Part shown: piece by piece, positions 5,954-11,663 of the stretch
How positions within the stretch are numbered: position 1 is the stretch's first letter
Layout of the letters: each line of letters starts with the position of its first letter
Assembly (NCBI GenBank): GCA_009779205.1
Contig: WRER01000008.1
Location: 1-11,663, forward strand
Source of the DNA: Methanobacteriota archaeon
Lineage (GTDB): Archaea > Halobacteriota > Methanomicrobia > Methanomicrobiales > Methanospirillaceae
Direction: 5' to 3'
DNA length: 11,663 bases
Translations under genes and position numbers: made by a program
The notes under the pieces: generated by a model
The model's input: the letters and a program-made list of their open reading frames with translations, nothing else
Database searches by the model: none
Told to the model about the DNA's origin: nothing

Positions 5954-6035
5954 GACAATCTACCTGCCCTGGCGACAGGTCAAATATCGACACTCTCATC
6001 TTTGTTTTTCTATGAACACATGTGCAGATTCATAC

Positions 6036-6043
6036 TTATACAC
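6036..6043 (+). promoter_or_regulatory. Possible TATA box for pth2-truD
   Basis: TTATACAC lies 27-34 bases before the pth2 start codon, the distance expected for a near-leaderless archaeal transcript. There is no strong ribosome binding site before pth2, which fits this. The match to TATA consensus is moderate. Confidence 0.35.
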
Positions 6044-6069
6044 GTTGAATCATAACCAGAGAAGACAGT

Positions 6070-6429
6070 ATGAGTGAGCGTGAATTTGAATATAAACAAT
6101 GTCTCATAATTCGAACAGATGTGAAAATGAGTCAGGGAAAGCGTTGTGCTCAGATAGCACATGCCTCTGTCTCAGCATATGACAACTGCGGTGCGATTTT
6201 AAAGAAGAAATGGCTTTCTGAAGGCCAAAAAAAAGTTGTTCTCAAAGCAAATGACCTCAAAACATTATATGAACTGAAATCACTTGCAGAAGCAGCAGGA
6301 ATCTCTGCATCACTCATACAGGACGCCGGACTCACTGAGATCCCACCAGGAACTATCACTGCACTGGGGCTTGGACCAGCACCCTGTGAAAAACTCGATC
6401 GTCTGACTGGGGATCTCAGCCTGTTATGA
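6070..6429 (+). CDS. pth2: Peptidyl-tRNA hydrolase, archaeal/eukaryotic type (Pth2)
   Basis: This enzyme cleaves the ester bond of peptidyl-tRNA dropped from ribosomes, which recycles tRNA. The 119-residue product matches Pth2, not bacterial Pth. It has an N-terminal strand CLIIRTDVKMSQGK (11-24) and the helix signature CAQIAHASV, then the hallmark AGLTEIPPGTITALGLGPAP near the C-terminus, which includes the Asp/Thr residues conserved in the active site of this family. Length is typical (about 115-120). The seven residues before the conserved strand (MSEREFE) are a plausible variable N-terminus, and no better in-frame start exists. The stop overlaps the truD start as ATGA, so the two are translationally coupled. 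Both act on tRNA, but co-location is the only evidence of functional linkage. Confidence 0.95.
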   Translation: MSEREFEYKQCLIIRTDVKMSQGKRCAQIAHASVSAYDNCGAILKKKWLSEGQKKVVLKANDLKTLYELKSLAEAAGISASLIQDAGLTEIPPGTITALGLGPAPCEKLDRLTGDLSLL

Positions 6430-7697
6430 TACACACCTCTTACGCTTCTGAGGAGGAACTTGGTCTTTCCTGGTACATGTCAGATGAGCCCGGAATAGGT
6501 GGAATACTTCGTTCAAACCCTGAAGACTTTCATGTCACAGAGATAGCAGAACACCGGTACACAGATGGAAAATATCTCATCTGTACACTCGAAAAGAAAA
6601 ACTGGGATCAGCAACGAGCTGTCAAAGAGATTGCAAAACGACTTCACATTAGCACAAAACGAATTGGATTTTCTGGAACAAAGGATAAAGCAGCAGTTAC
6701 AAGGCAATACATCTCTATATATGATATTACACCAGAGGCTGTCAATGCGCTGTCAATTGCTGATATGAGCCTTGAGCCCTGTGGCTATATGCAGCGCCCG
6801 CTCTCCCTTGGAGAGCTCCAAGGAAATTGCTTCGAGATAACAGTCAGAAACCTAACTGACGCTGATGCTCTCTCCGCACAGATTGATGCCATCAGCGAGA
6901 TTGTAAAGACCGGGCTTCCGAACTATTTTGGAATTCAACGTTTCGGTGTCAAGCGACCGATTACACATAAAGTGGGACTCGAGATCTTAAAACAGGACTA
7001 TGAAGAAGCAGTTGCTGTTTTTGTAGGGGAGGCTTCAGAACACGAATCTGAAGAGACACAGTCAGCCAGAAAAGGGTATTATGAATCACGTGATCCAAAA
7101 GAAGCTCTTCGTGAACTGCCAGTACAGCTCTCACTCGAGCGTTCCATACTTTACCACTTAGAAAAACACCCGGATGATTATGTACAGGCTCTCTGCGTTC
7201 TCCCAAAAACACTCCGTTCTATGTTTGTTGGCGCAGTGCAGTCATGGTTTTTCAATCTGACACTGAGCTCTCGATTTTCTGATGGAAGAGGATTGCTGCC
7301 TGATGTCGGAGATAGAGTGCTGCTTACTGACGGGCGGTGCGACATAGTATCTGAACGGACACGTGCAACAGTTATGATACAGATGAAACGAGGCAGACTT
7401 GAACCAGCACTGATGATGCCAGGATCAATGGACTGGACTATCGAAGGGAAAGACGATGAGATGATGAATGCGCTGATGCAGCATCATGATATTGAGGCTG
7501 AATCATATCGCAAAGCATCCCACGTTCTGGATATGAAGTTTGATGGGGCAGCTCGTTCTATCCTTTTAAAAGCAGATGTCGAGACGCAAAATCTTGAAAA
7601 AGAAGCAGCAACATTCTCATTTTCACTCGGTCCTGGACGATATGCGACAACCGTCCTTCGTGAGTATATGAAAGTCGATCCGCTCCAGATGACGTAG
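6426..7697 (+). CDS. truD: tRNA pseudouridine(13) synthase TruD
   Basis: TruD isomerises uridine 13 in tRNA to pseudouridine; archaeal and eukaryotic (Pus7) relatives can modify further sites. The 423-residue product has the N-terminal substrate region (GIGGILRSNPEDFHVTEI), the catalytic motif GFSGTKDKAAVTRQ (81-94) with Asp87 as the expected catalytic aspartate, a PLSLGELQGN segment (125-134), and NYFGIQRFG (166-174). The middle region (about 185-380) corresponds to the TRUD insertion domain typical of the family, and the end returns to the catalytic fold with FSLGPGRYATTVLREYMK. The start ATG overlaps the pth2 stop by four bases, which fixes the start and indicates coupling. No missing key residue was noticed, and length is normal for archaeal members. 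Confidence 0.95.
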   Translation: MIHTSYASEEELGLSWYMSDEPGIGGILRSNPEDFHVTEIAEHRYTDGKYLICTLEKKNWDQQRAVKEIAKRLHISTKRIGFSGTKDKAAVTRQYISIYDITPEAVNALSIADMSLEPCGYMQRPLSLGELQGNCFEITVRNLTDADALSAQIDAISEIVKTGLPNYFGIQRFGVKRPITHKVGLEILKQDYEEAVAVFVGEASEHESEETQSARKGYYESRDPKEALRELPVQLSLERSILYHLEKHPDDYVQALCVLPKTLRSMFVGAVQSWFFNLTLSSRFSDGRGLLPDVGDRVLLTDGRCDIVSERTRATVMIQMKRGRLEPALMMPGSMDWTIEGKDDEMMNALMQHHDIEAESYRKASHVLDMKFDGAARSILLKADVETQNLEKEAATFSFSLGPGRYATTVLREYMKVDPLQMT

Positions 7698-7702
7698 AAG
7701 CC

Positions 7703-7720
7703 ATGCACAACATTGTGCAT
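7703..7720 (+). terminator. Perfect palindrome after truD, possible hairpin terminator or operator
   Basis: ATGCACAA and TTGTGCAT flank CA, an 18-base perfect palindrome that folds as at least a 7-bp stem with a four-base loop. It starts six bases after the truD stop and is followed by TGTTTTAT. That T-rich part is also at a suitable distance (about 25 bases) to act as a TATA-like element for the epimerase start at 7751. It may therefore end one transcript and regulate the next; both are inferred. Confidence 0.5.
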
Positions 7721-7750
7721 TGTTTTATGCCTTGAAAGCGCAGTACTCAC

Positions 7751-8683
7751 ATGCGTTGCATCGTCACTGGAGGGGCTGGCTTTATCGGATCACACCTCAC
7801 AGATGCCTTGGTTGCACAAGGGGAGGAGGTCATTGTTATTGATTCTCTGATTACCGGAACAAAAGAACATCTTTTCACTCATATTGCTGACGAATCAGTG
7901 ATATTTATTGAGAAAGATCTGTGTAATGATGATTGGATGCAAGCATGTGCCGGAGTACAGCGCATCTATCATCTTGCGGCAGATCCTGATGTTCGTGCAA
8001 GTGCAGAGCATCCAAAGCATCAGTTGCAAAACACGATTATTGCGACTCATCAGGTTCTTGAAGCTATGAGACAGTATCACGTTCCTGAGCTGATATTTAC
8101 TTCAACATCTACTGTGTATGGAGAAGCAATGATTATTCCAACACCAGAGACCTATACTCCAATGGAGCCGGTGTCTGTATATGGTGCTTCAAAACTCGCA
8201 TGTGAAGCTCTGATATCTGCCTATTGTCATAGTTTTGGAATACAGAGTTGGATTTACCGGTTTGCAAATATTGTTGGAGCACGCAGCGGTCATGGAGTCA
8301 TCTATGATTTCATAAAAAAACTTCAAAAGAACCCAAGCGAACTAGAGATCTTAGGTGACGGAAAACAAGCGAAATCATATCTTTCTGTTTCAGCATGTGT
8401 CCAGGCGATGTTGTTCGGTGTGGAACATGCAAAGAAACAAGTGAATTATCTCAATATTGGATCAGATGACTGGATAGATGTGACAACAATCGCAGAGATT
8501 ATTATCGCAGAAATGGGTCTTTCATCAGTTACATTTCAGTATACCGGAGGAAACAAAGGATGGGTGGGAGATGTTGCAAGAATGCAGCTTTCCTGTGATG
8601 CGATGAAAACACTTGGATGGCAGCCATCAGTGAACAGCTATGAAAGTGTTGTGCAGGCTGTACACGCAGCGCTGTCAGCGTAG
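7751..8683 (+). CDS. NAD-dependent nucleotide-sugar epimerase, UDP-glucose 4-epimerase (GalE)-like
   Basis: A 310-residue extended short-chain dehydrogenase/reductase. It has the Rossmann motif TGGAGFIG (6-13), acidic Asp31 at the end of the second strand (prefers NAD over NADP), HLAADPDVR (74-82), the catalytic Ser/Thr segment STSTVYGE (118-125), and the YxxxK pair Tyr144/Lys148 in VYGASK. RFANIVGARSGHGVI and the later ILGDGKQAKSYL are typical of the UDP-sugar epimerase/dehydratase group and of archaeal GalE-like proteins. It probably interconverts UDP-hexoses for surface polysaccharide or glycoprotein synthesis; the exact substrate cannot be read from sequence. No other sugar gene is adjacent. 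There is no ribosome binding site before the ATG at 7751 and a TATA-like element lies about 25 bases upstream, so the mRNA may be leaderless. Confidence 0.88.
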   Translation: MRCIVTGGAGFIGSHLTDALVAQGEEVIVIDSLITGTKEHLFTHIADESVIFIEKDLCNDDWMQACAGVQRIYHLAADPDVRASAEHPKHQLQNTIIATHQVLEAMRQYHVPELIFTSTSTVYGEAMIIPTPETYTPMEPVSVYGASKLACEALISAYCHSFGIQSWIYRFANIVGARSGHGVIYDFIKKLQKNPSELEILGDGKQAKSYLSVSACVQAMLFGVEHAKKQVNYLNIGSDDWIDVTTIAEIIIAEMGLSSVTFQYTGGNKGWVGDVARMQLSCDAMKTLGWQPSVNSYESVVQAVHAALSA

Positions 8684-8747
8684 CATCATCAATCGTACTG
8701 TATTTTTTATCGAAAACTCTAATGTAGTACAGACAAGCGTAGATGTT

Positions 8748-9899
8748 ATGAAATATATAATTCTTCTTGCAGATGGCATGGCAGACGAACCCTTGCCAGA
8801 GTATGGTAATCAGACACCGATTGAGATTGCATGTACTCCGAATTTTGACAGAATTGCACGGGAAGGAGCAATGGGACTTGTAAAAACAGTTCCAGACTCC
8901 CTCGAACCCGCAAGTGATGTTGCAAACCTCTCAGTGATGGGATATGATCCGGAAGAGAACTATACCGGACGCGGACCCCTTGAAGCTTTAAGTATTGGCG
9001 TCTCCCTCGCAGATTCAGATATGGCATACCGTTGTAATTTTGTAACAATTGATAATGGCACCATGATTAATTCAACAGCAGGGCACATCTCAAATGAAGA
9101 AGGTGCTGAGTTAATTGCTGCAATCTCTAAAGTGATACCTGATGTAATGTTCTATCCAGGAGTGGGATATCGAAATCTGCTTGTGCTCCCTGATGGAAAA
9201 GGAGCGGAGACAGAGCCTCCGCACAATATCATTGGAGAGAAGATTCGTGAGCTGCTTCCAGTTGGGGAAGATTCAACCCGACTATTTGAATGCATAATGA
9301 AGGCACATGGGGTCTTAAAAACCCACCCTGTAAACAAAGCACGAGTTGAAGCCGGAAAAGTGCCTGCAAACTGGATCTGGCCGTGGAATGGAGGAAAAAG
9401 TCCACAGTTGAAACCATTTTCAGAGATGTTTGGAATTCATGGAGGCGTGATAGCTGGTGTGGATCTGTTAAAAGGGATCGCTATTGCCACAGGAATGAAG
9501 CCAATATCAGTTCCTGGTGCAACAGGGTATCTGGATACTGATTACATGGCAAAAGCACGATGCGCTCTTGATGCACTCAAAGAACTTGATCTGGTGTATG
9601 TACATGTCGAAGCCCCTGATGAAGCCAGTCACATGGGTGATGTAAAGGAAAAAATTGCTGCACTTGAACGCATTGATGAGATGCTCGGCCTGTTTTTATC
9701 AAAGTTTGATGGTTGCATTGCTGTACTTCCAGATCATCCAACGCCGCTGCTGAAACGAGTTCACACATCAGATCCAGTTCCATTTGCGATCTATGGAAAA
9801 GATGTGGACGAAACGAACTGTTTCAGTGAGAGAGAAGCAGCAAAAGGAATGTACGGTGAAATAGAAGGACCAATGTTTATGCGGCTCCTGCTTACATAA
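8748..9899 (+). CDS. apgM: 2,3-bisphosphoglycerate-independent phosphoglycerate mutase, archaeal type (ApgM)
   Basis: This enzyme interconverts 3- and 2-phosphoglycerate in glycolysis and gluconeogenesis. It belongs to the alkaline-phosphatase superfamily with two metal ions. I place the start at the ATG at 8748 (383 residues), because the conserved N-terminus is MKYIILLADGMAD. The frame stays open upstream to 8640, but that would overlap the epimerase gene and add a non-conserved leader. Visible motifs are Asp9 in ADGMAD; SDVANLSVMGYDP (56-68), with Ser56 aligning with the catalytic serine of related mutases; GRGPLEA; HVEAPDEASHMGD, which provides metal ligands; and VLPDHPTPLLKRVHTSDPVPFA near the C-terminus with further Asp/His ligands. 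Length is close to the usual 390-410. A TTTTTTAT element (8703-8710) about 40 bases upstream could be its own TATA box. Confidence 0.94.
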   Translation: MKYIILLADGMADEPLPEYGNQTPIEIACTPNFDRIAREGAMGLVKTVPDSLEPASDVANLSVMGYDPEENYTGRGPLEALSIGVSLADSDMAYRCNFVTIDNGTMINSTAGHISNEEGAELIAAISKVIPDVMFYPGVGYRNLLVLPDGKGAETEPPHNIIGEKIRELLPVGEDSTRLFECIMKAHGVLKTHPVNKARVEAGKVPANWIWPWNGGKSPQLKPFSEMFGIHGGVIAGVDLLKGIAIATGMKPISVPGATGYLDTDYMAKARCALDALKELDLVYVHVEAPDEASHMGDVKEKIAALERIDEMLGLFLSKFDGCIAVLPDHPTPLLKRVHTSDPVPFAIYGKDVDETNCFSEREAAKGMYGEIEGPMFMRLLLT

Positions 9900-9939
9900 G
9901 GTTGGAAAGCTCTTACTACATCGTAAATTACAATATTGA

Positions 9940-9950
9940 TATAAATAATA
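9940..9950 (+). promoter_or_regulatory. Strong TATA-like element downstream of apgM
   Basis: TATAAATAATA is a good match to an archaeal TATA box in a very A+T-rich context, giving a predicted transcription start near 9965-9970. It points at the PIN fragment and, beyond it, larB. A transcript from here would begin with the hairpin at 9997-10023. It may be the surviving promoter of the decayed PIN locus or the larB promoter with a long leader. Confidence 0.4.
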
Positions 9951-9996
9951 ACAATAAAACACAGTTTAAAAGATGTGAAGACAAAACGGTTGAGCG

Positions 9997-10023
9997 ATGA
10001 GGATGGATGATATTCATCCTCAT
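9997..10023 (+). other. 9-bp hairpin with an alternative inner pairing
   Basis: ATGAGGATG (9997-10005) pairs perfectly with CATCCTCAT (10015-10023) around nine bases. A competing fold pairs GGATGA (10005-10010) with TCATCC (10014-10019) around TAT. No T-run follows closely, so it is not a classical terminator. It overlaps the upstream end of the PIN fragment frame and might be a leader structure or operator. Confidence 0.5.
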
Positions 10024-10141
10024 TGTTCATGTATCTGTACGGAAGTCTAGATTACTTGTAGCAACGGCGAAAGCAGATGGGTTCACCATTGTGACTAATG
10101 CTGAGAATATTCGCAAATATGATGTGTTATCTATATGGTGA
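10007..10141 (+). pseudogene. C-terminal fragment of a VapC-type PIN-domain toxin (decayed)
   Basis: This 44-codon frame ends at a TGA at 10139-10141. It reads SVRKSRLLVATAKADG, then FTIVTNAENIRKYDVLSIW, which has the layout of the last third of a PIN toxin: a helix with 'LLVATA', then 'G-x-TIVTN' and a closing strand. In active PIN proteins an Asp normally precedes this helix and another follows TN; here Ser and Ala occupy those places. The first half of the fold (an LLDTN-like strand) is absent upstream, where only A+T-rich sequence and a hairpin are found. No antitoxin gene is recognisable. The ATG at 10007 has no ribosome binding site and lies inside the hairpin. I interpret it as a remnant of a vapBC locus; a divergent small protein cannot be excluded. 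Confidence 0.55.
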
Positions 10142-10262
10142 TGAATGCATTCCCCTTTTTTCACATCAAGGTGAGCACCAGGCCCACAGACTCCTTTCCA
10201 AAACCTGATTCGCAAGGCAAATCTTCACGCACTCTTTTCACCAAGGTTCACACATTATACGT
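10142..10262. other. Spacer before larB with a T-run
   Basis: A run of six T (10156-10161) could end transcription from the PIN fragment. Two related motifs, TTCACATCAAGGTGAGCACC and TTCACCAAGGTTCACAC, lie at about 10160-10179 and 10236-10252. They are imperfect repeats that might be regulator sites for larB. No coding potential was found. Confidence 0.35.
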
Positions 10263-10988
10263 ATGGACTATAACTCTTACCTTGAAGTAGAAAATATAGC
10301 TCGAATTGATACATTCCGGCGTCATAGGACGGGAATCATGGAGGCTATACTTGCCGAGGGGAAAGAACCAGAAGCAGTCATGCGTATTGCAGAGGCACAA
10401 TGTGGTGCATCTGGACGTGTACTCATAACCAGGCTCTCTGATGAAGTCATTACCAGGTTCAAAGAGACATATCCAGAAGAACGACTCATCTTTTCACAAT
10501 TCCAAAGAACTCTTGTACTAACTGATGGAATTACAAAACAACCATCCACTGGTGGCAGGGTTGCAATTCTTACCGCAGGAACTGCTGATATAAACGTTGC
10601 AGAAGAAGCAAAAATGACTGTGGAAGAGCTTGGATGCGAGACGCTTGCAATTTATGATATCGGAGTTGCTGGTCTGTCACGCCTTTTATCACAAGTGGAG
10701 CACGTCAAGACAAATAATCCAGATGTTATTATTGTTGCTGCAGGCCGGGAAGGAACACTTCCAACGGTGGTGTCAGGTCTCTTTGACGTTCCTGTTATTG
10801 GAGTTCCTGTATCAACTGGATATGGGGCAGGAGGCAGAGGAGAAGCTGCACTTTTTTCCATGTTACAGTCTTGTTCCCCATTATGCGTTGTAAACATCGA
10901 TGCAGGCTTTGTGGCCGGTGCCCTTGCAGCTCGAATGGCAAATAATGTTGCCAAAGTCCGCAATCAAAAAATAATACATAATACATGA
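10263..10988 (+). CDS. larB: Nickel-pincer cofactor biosynthesis protein LarB (nicotinate adenine dinucleotide carboxylase/hydrolase)
   Basis: LarB carboxylates and hydrolyses nicotinic acid adenine dinucleotide to pyridinium-3,5-biscarboxylate mononucleotide. This is the first step to the nickel-pincer cofactor of lactate racemase and related LarA enzymes. The 241-residue product has the family's N-terminal region (RIDTFRRHRTGIMEAILAEGK, then GRVLITRLSDE) and a C-terminal PurE-like domain (about 98-225) with VAILTAGTADINVAEEA, GREGTLPTVVSGLFDVPVIGVP, STGYG and MLQSCSPLCVVNIDAGF. Cys204 in the last motif corresponds to the catalytic cysteine reported for LarB. The usual GMAGALP-type motif reads GREGTLP here, a small departure. 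No larC, larE or larA gene is in the window; larB alone occurs in many archaea. There is no clear ribosome binding site before the ATG at 10263. Confidence 0.92.
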   Translation: MDYNSYLEVENIARIDTFRRHRTGIMEAILAEGKEPEAVMRIAEAQCGASGRVLITRLSDEVITRFKETYPEERLIFSQFQRTLVLTDGITKQPSTGGRVAILTAGTADINVAEEAKMTVEELGCETLAIYDIGVAGLSRLLSQVEHVKTNNPDVIIVAAGREGTLPTVVSGLFDVPVIGVPVSTGYGAGGRGEAALFSMLQSCSPLCVVNIDAGFVAGALAARMANNVAKVRNQKIIHNT

Positions 10989-11009
10989 ATAAAAACAAGG
11001 AGATGTTCT

Positions 11010-11153
11010 TTGGTTTTAGAAACAACCCCGGTAAATGCGTTATTTCTCTATAAATTTTGCATTTTTCATTCCAGTGGAAATAATGGGGTTCAGATCGCTT
11101 CTCCTATAAGAGTTGATCTAAAAACATCTCGTGAAGACAGGTACCAAAAATAA
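11010..11153 (+). CDS. Possible small ORF downstream of larB
   Basis: A 47-codon frame begins with TTG at 11010 and is preceded by AGGAG (10998-11002) at a seven-base spacing, one of the better ribosome binding sites in this part of the window. The translation contains a polar C-terminal half (ASPIRVDLKTSREDRYQK). It matches no family I recognise. It overlaps the 3' end of the minus-strand ORF by 50 bases. A competing ATG at 11003 gives only 16 codons. It could be a small protein, a truncated gene or chance. Confidence 0.25.
   Translation: MVLETTPVNALFLYKFCIFHSSGNNGVQIASPIRVDLKTSREDRYQK
11034..11065 (+). terminator. Possible terminator after larB
   Basis: AAATGC and GCATTT can pair around about 20 bases and are followed directly by further T residues (TTTTTC). 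The stem is short and the loop long. If the small ORF at 11010 is real, this lies inside it, so the two calls compete. Confidence 0.25.
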
Positions 11154-11652
11154 GTTCAAAATGAAATAAAAACTCAAAATACTTTCCATATGAAAGTGCA
11201 ATGATACTCTGATTCAATGGACCTCGCGCGATAACTACTCTTGGATCCACTGGAGGTAATGCACGAATAAAGACACAATAAAATAGTGAATCAATTCTTT
11301 CAATTGGGACATATGCCTGAAACGATTCTCGTTGCTGTCTAAATATATTTCGTAAAACCAGATACTGAAATGTTGAAAGCAGGGTATATCTAGTTTCTTC
11401 CACGACCTCTTTTGCAAGCGCGACCATATCTGCGCACGCCACACCATATCTTGATGAAACGACGCTTGATAGTGCAACCATTGAATATAAACGGATGAAA
11501 TAAACCTGCCTGTATGTGGAGATGGAGTAAATGAGAAAATGAATAAGATCTAAAAAAGAGGCGCGGAATGTGGGGTATACCAAAGATGAATACCAGTGCA
11601 AGGAATTGTGACTGGGCTTGTTCACGATGACTTTTCCTCTTTGAATGGACAT
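11104..11652 (-). CDS. Hypothetical protein, family not recognised
   Basis: A 182-codon open frame on the minus strand, with its stop at 11104. I recognise no family. The C-terminal two thirds look protein-like: an Ala/Val-rich helical part (SMVALSSVV and ADMVALAKEVVEE, about 57-85), a basic segment RNIFRQQRESF (101-111), IERIDSLFYCVFIRALPPVDPRVV (117-140) and an aromatic C-terminus (YGKYFEFLFHFELIF, 155-169). There is no Walker motif, zinc ligand cluster or clear signal peptide. The hydrophobic stretches are short and interrupted by charged residues, so it is probably soluble or peripheral. The ATG at 11652 lacks a ribosome binding site and the frame remains open to the window edge, so the true start may lie outside. 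The orientation is opposite to larB, with convergent ends. Confidence 0.5.
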   Translation of the reverse strand: MSIQRGKVIVNKPSHNSLHWYSSLVYPTFRASFLDLIHFLIYSISTYRQVYFIRLYSMVALSSVVSSRYGVACADMVALAKEVVEETRYTLLSTFQYLVLRNIFRQQRESFQAYVPIERIDSLFYCVFIRALPPVDPRVVIARGPLNQSIIALSYGKYFEFLFHFELIFGTCLHEMFLDQLL

Positions 11653-11663
11653 TGAGAACAGTA

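Noticed and set aside
5792..6055. Plus-strand open frame of 87 codons between herA and pth2
   Set aside because: It begins inside herA in another frame, has no ribosome binding site and resembles no family; the codons look like non-coding A+T-rich DNA.
8640..8747. N-terminal extension of apgM in the open frame from 8640
   Set aside because: It overlaps the end of the epimerase gene and encodes a non-conserved stretch. The family begins at MKYIILLADGMAD, encoded from 8748.
10138..10207. C/D-box sRNA candidate: GTGATGA at 10138-10144 and CTGA at 10204-10207
   Set aside because: There is no internal D' box, no good C' box and no terminal stem; the match to box C also includes the end of the PIN fragment.

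Overview
The window looks like a methanogenic euryarchaeon, probably of the Methanomicrobia. The evidence is a run of archaeal information-processing genes (translation factor aIF2 gamma, RNA polymerase subunit Rpo7, Spt4, GTP-dependent dephospho-CoA kinase, Pth2-type peptidyl-tRNA hydrolase, archaeal TruD, archaeal-type phosphoglycerate mutase), GGTGAT-type ribosome binding sites, archaeal TATA boxes and moderate-to-low G+C. The genus is not determined. No tRNA, rRNA, CRISPR array, insertion sequence or integrase was seen.

Layout. Positions 1-2302 hold a compact plus-strand expression block: the 3' end of aIF2 gamma, an overlapping Fcf1/Utp24-like PIN protein, rpo7 (rpoE1), spt4 (rpoE2) and dephospho-CoA kinase. 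Many archaea continue this block with ribosomal protein S24e and S27ae genes. Here it stops at a 363-base gene-free stretch that holds a hairpin and a possible pseudoknot. A minus-strand MarR-family regulator (2666-3319) follows. It has an unusual Gly/His/Phe/Arg-rich tail and a promoter whose TATA box lies inside a perfect inverted repeat, which suggests autoregulation. Another gene-poor stretch (3387-3683) leads to an Imm-5-like 'putative immunity protein' (3684-4247) and a HerA-like ATPase (4354-5844). No NurA, Mre11 or Rad50 gene is nearby.

From 6070 the window returns to housekeeping genes on the plus strand: pth2 and truD share a 4-base stop/start overlap, followed by a GalE-like nucleotide-sugar epimerase and archaeal phosphoglycerate mutase. 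The 363-base gap at 9900-10262 contains a good TATA box, a 9-bp hairpin and a 44-codon fragment that reads as the C-terminal end of a VapC-type PIN toxin with its expected acidic residues replaced. larB (nickel-pincer cofactor synthesis) follows, without larC or larE nearby. The right end holds an unrecognised minus-strand ORF and a possible small ORF.

The left block and pth2-truD form a transcription, translation and RNA-maintenance set, with CoA synthesis, glycolysis/gluconeogenesis and sugar-nucleotide metabolism around them. The MarR/immunity/HerA segment is the accessory part. I see no clear new multi-gene system. The most interesting leads are the accessory segment, the palindromic TATA operator, the interleaved inverted repeats at 2368-2414, the decayed PIN fragment and the unknown ORF at the right edge.
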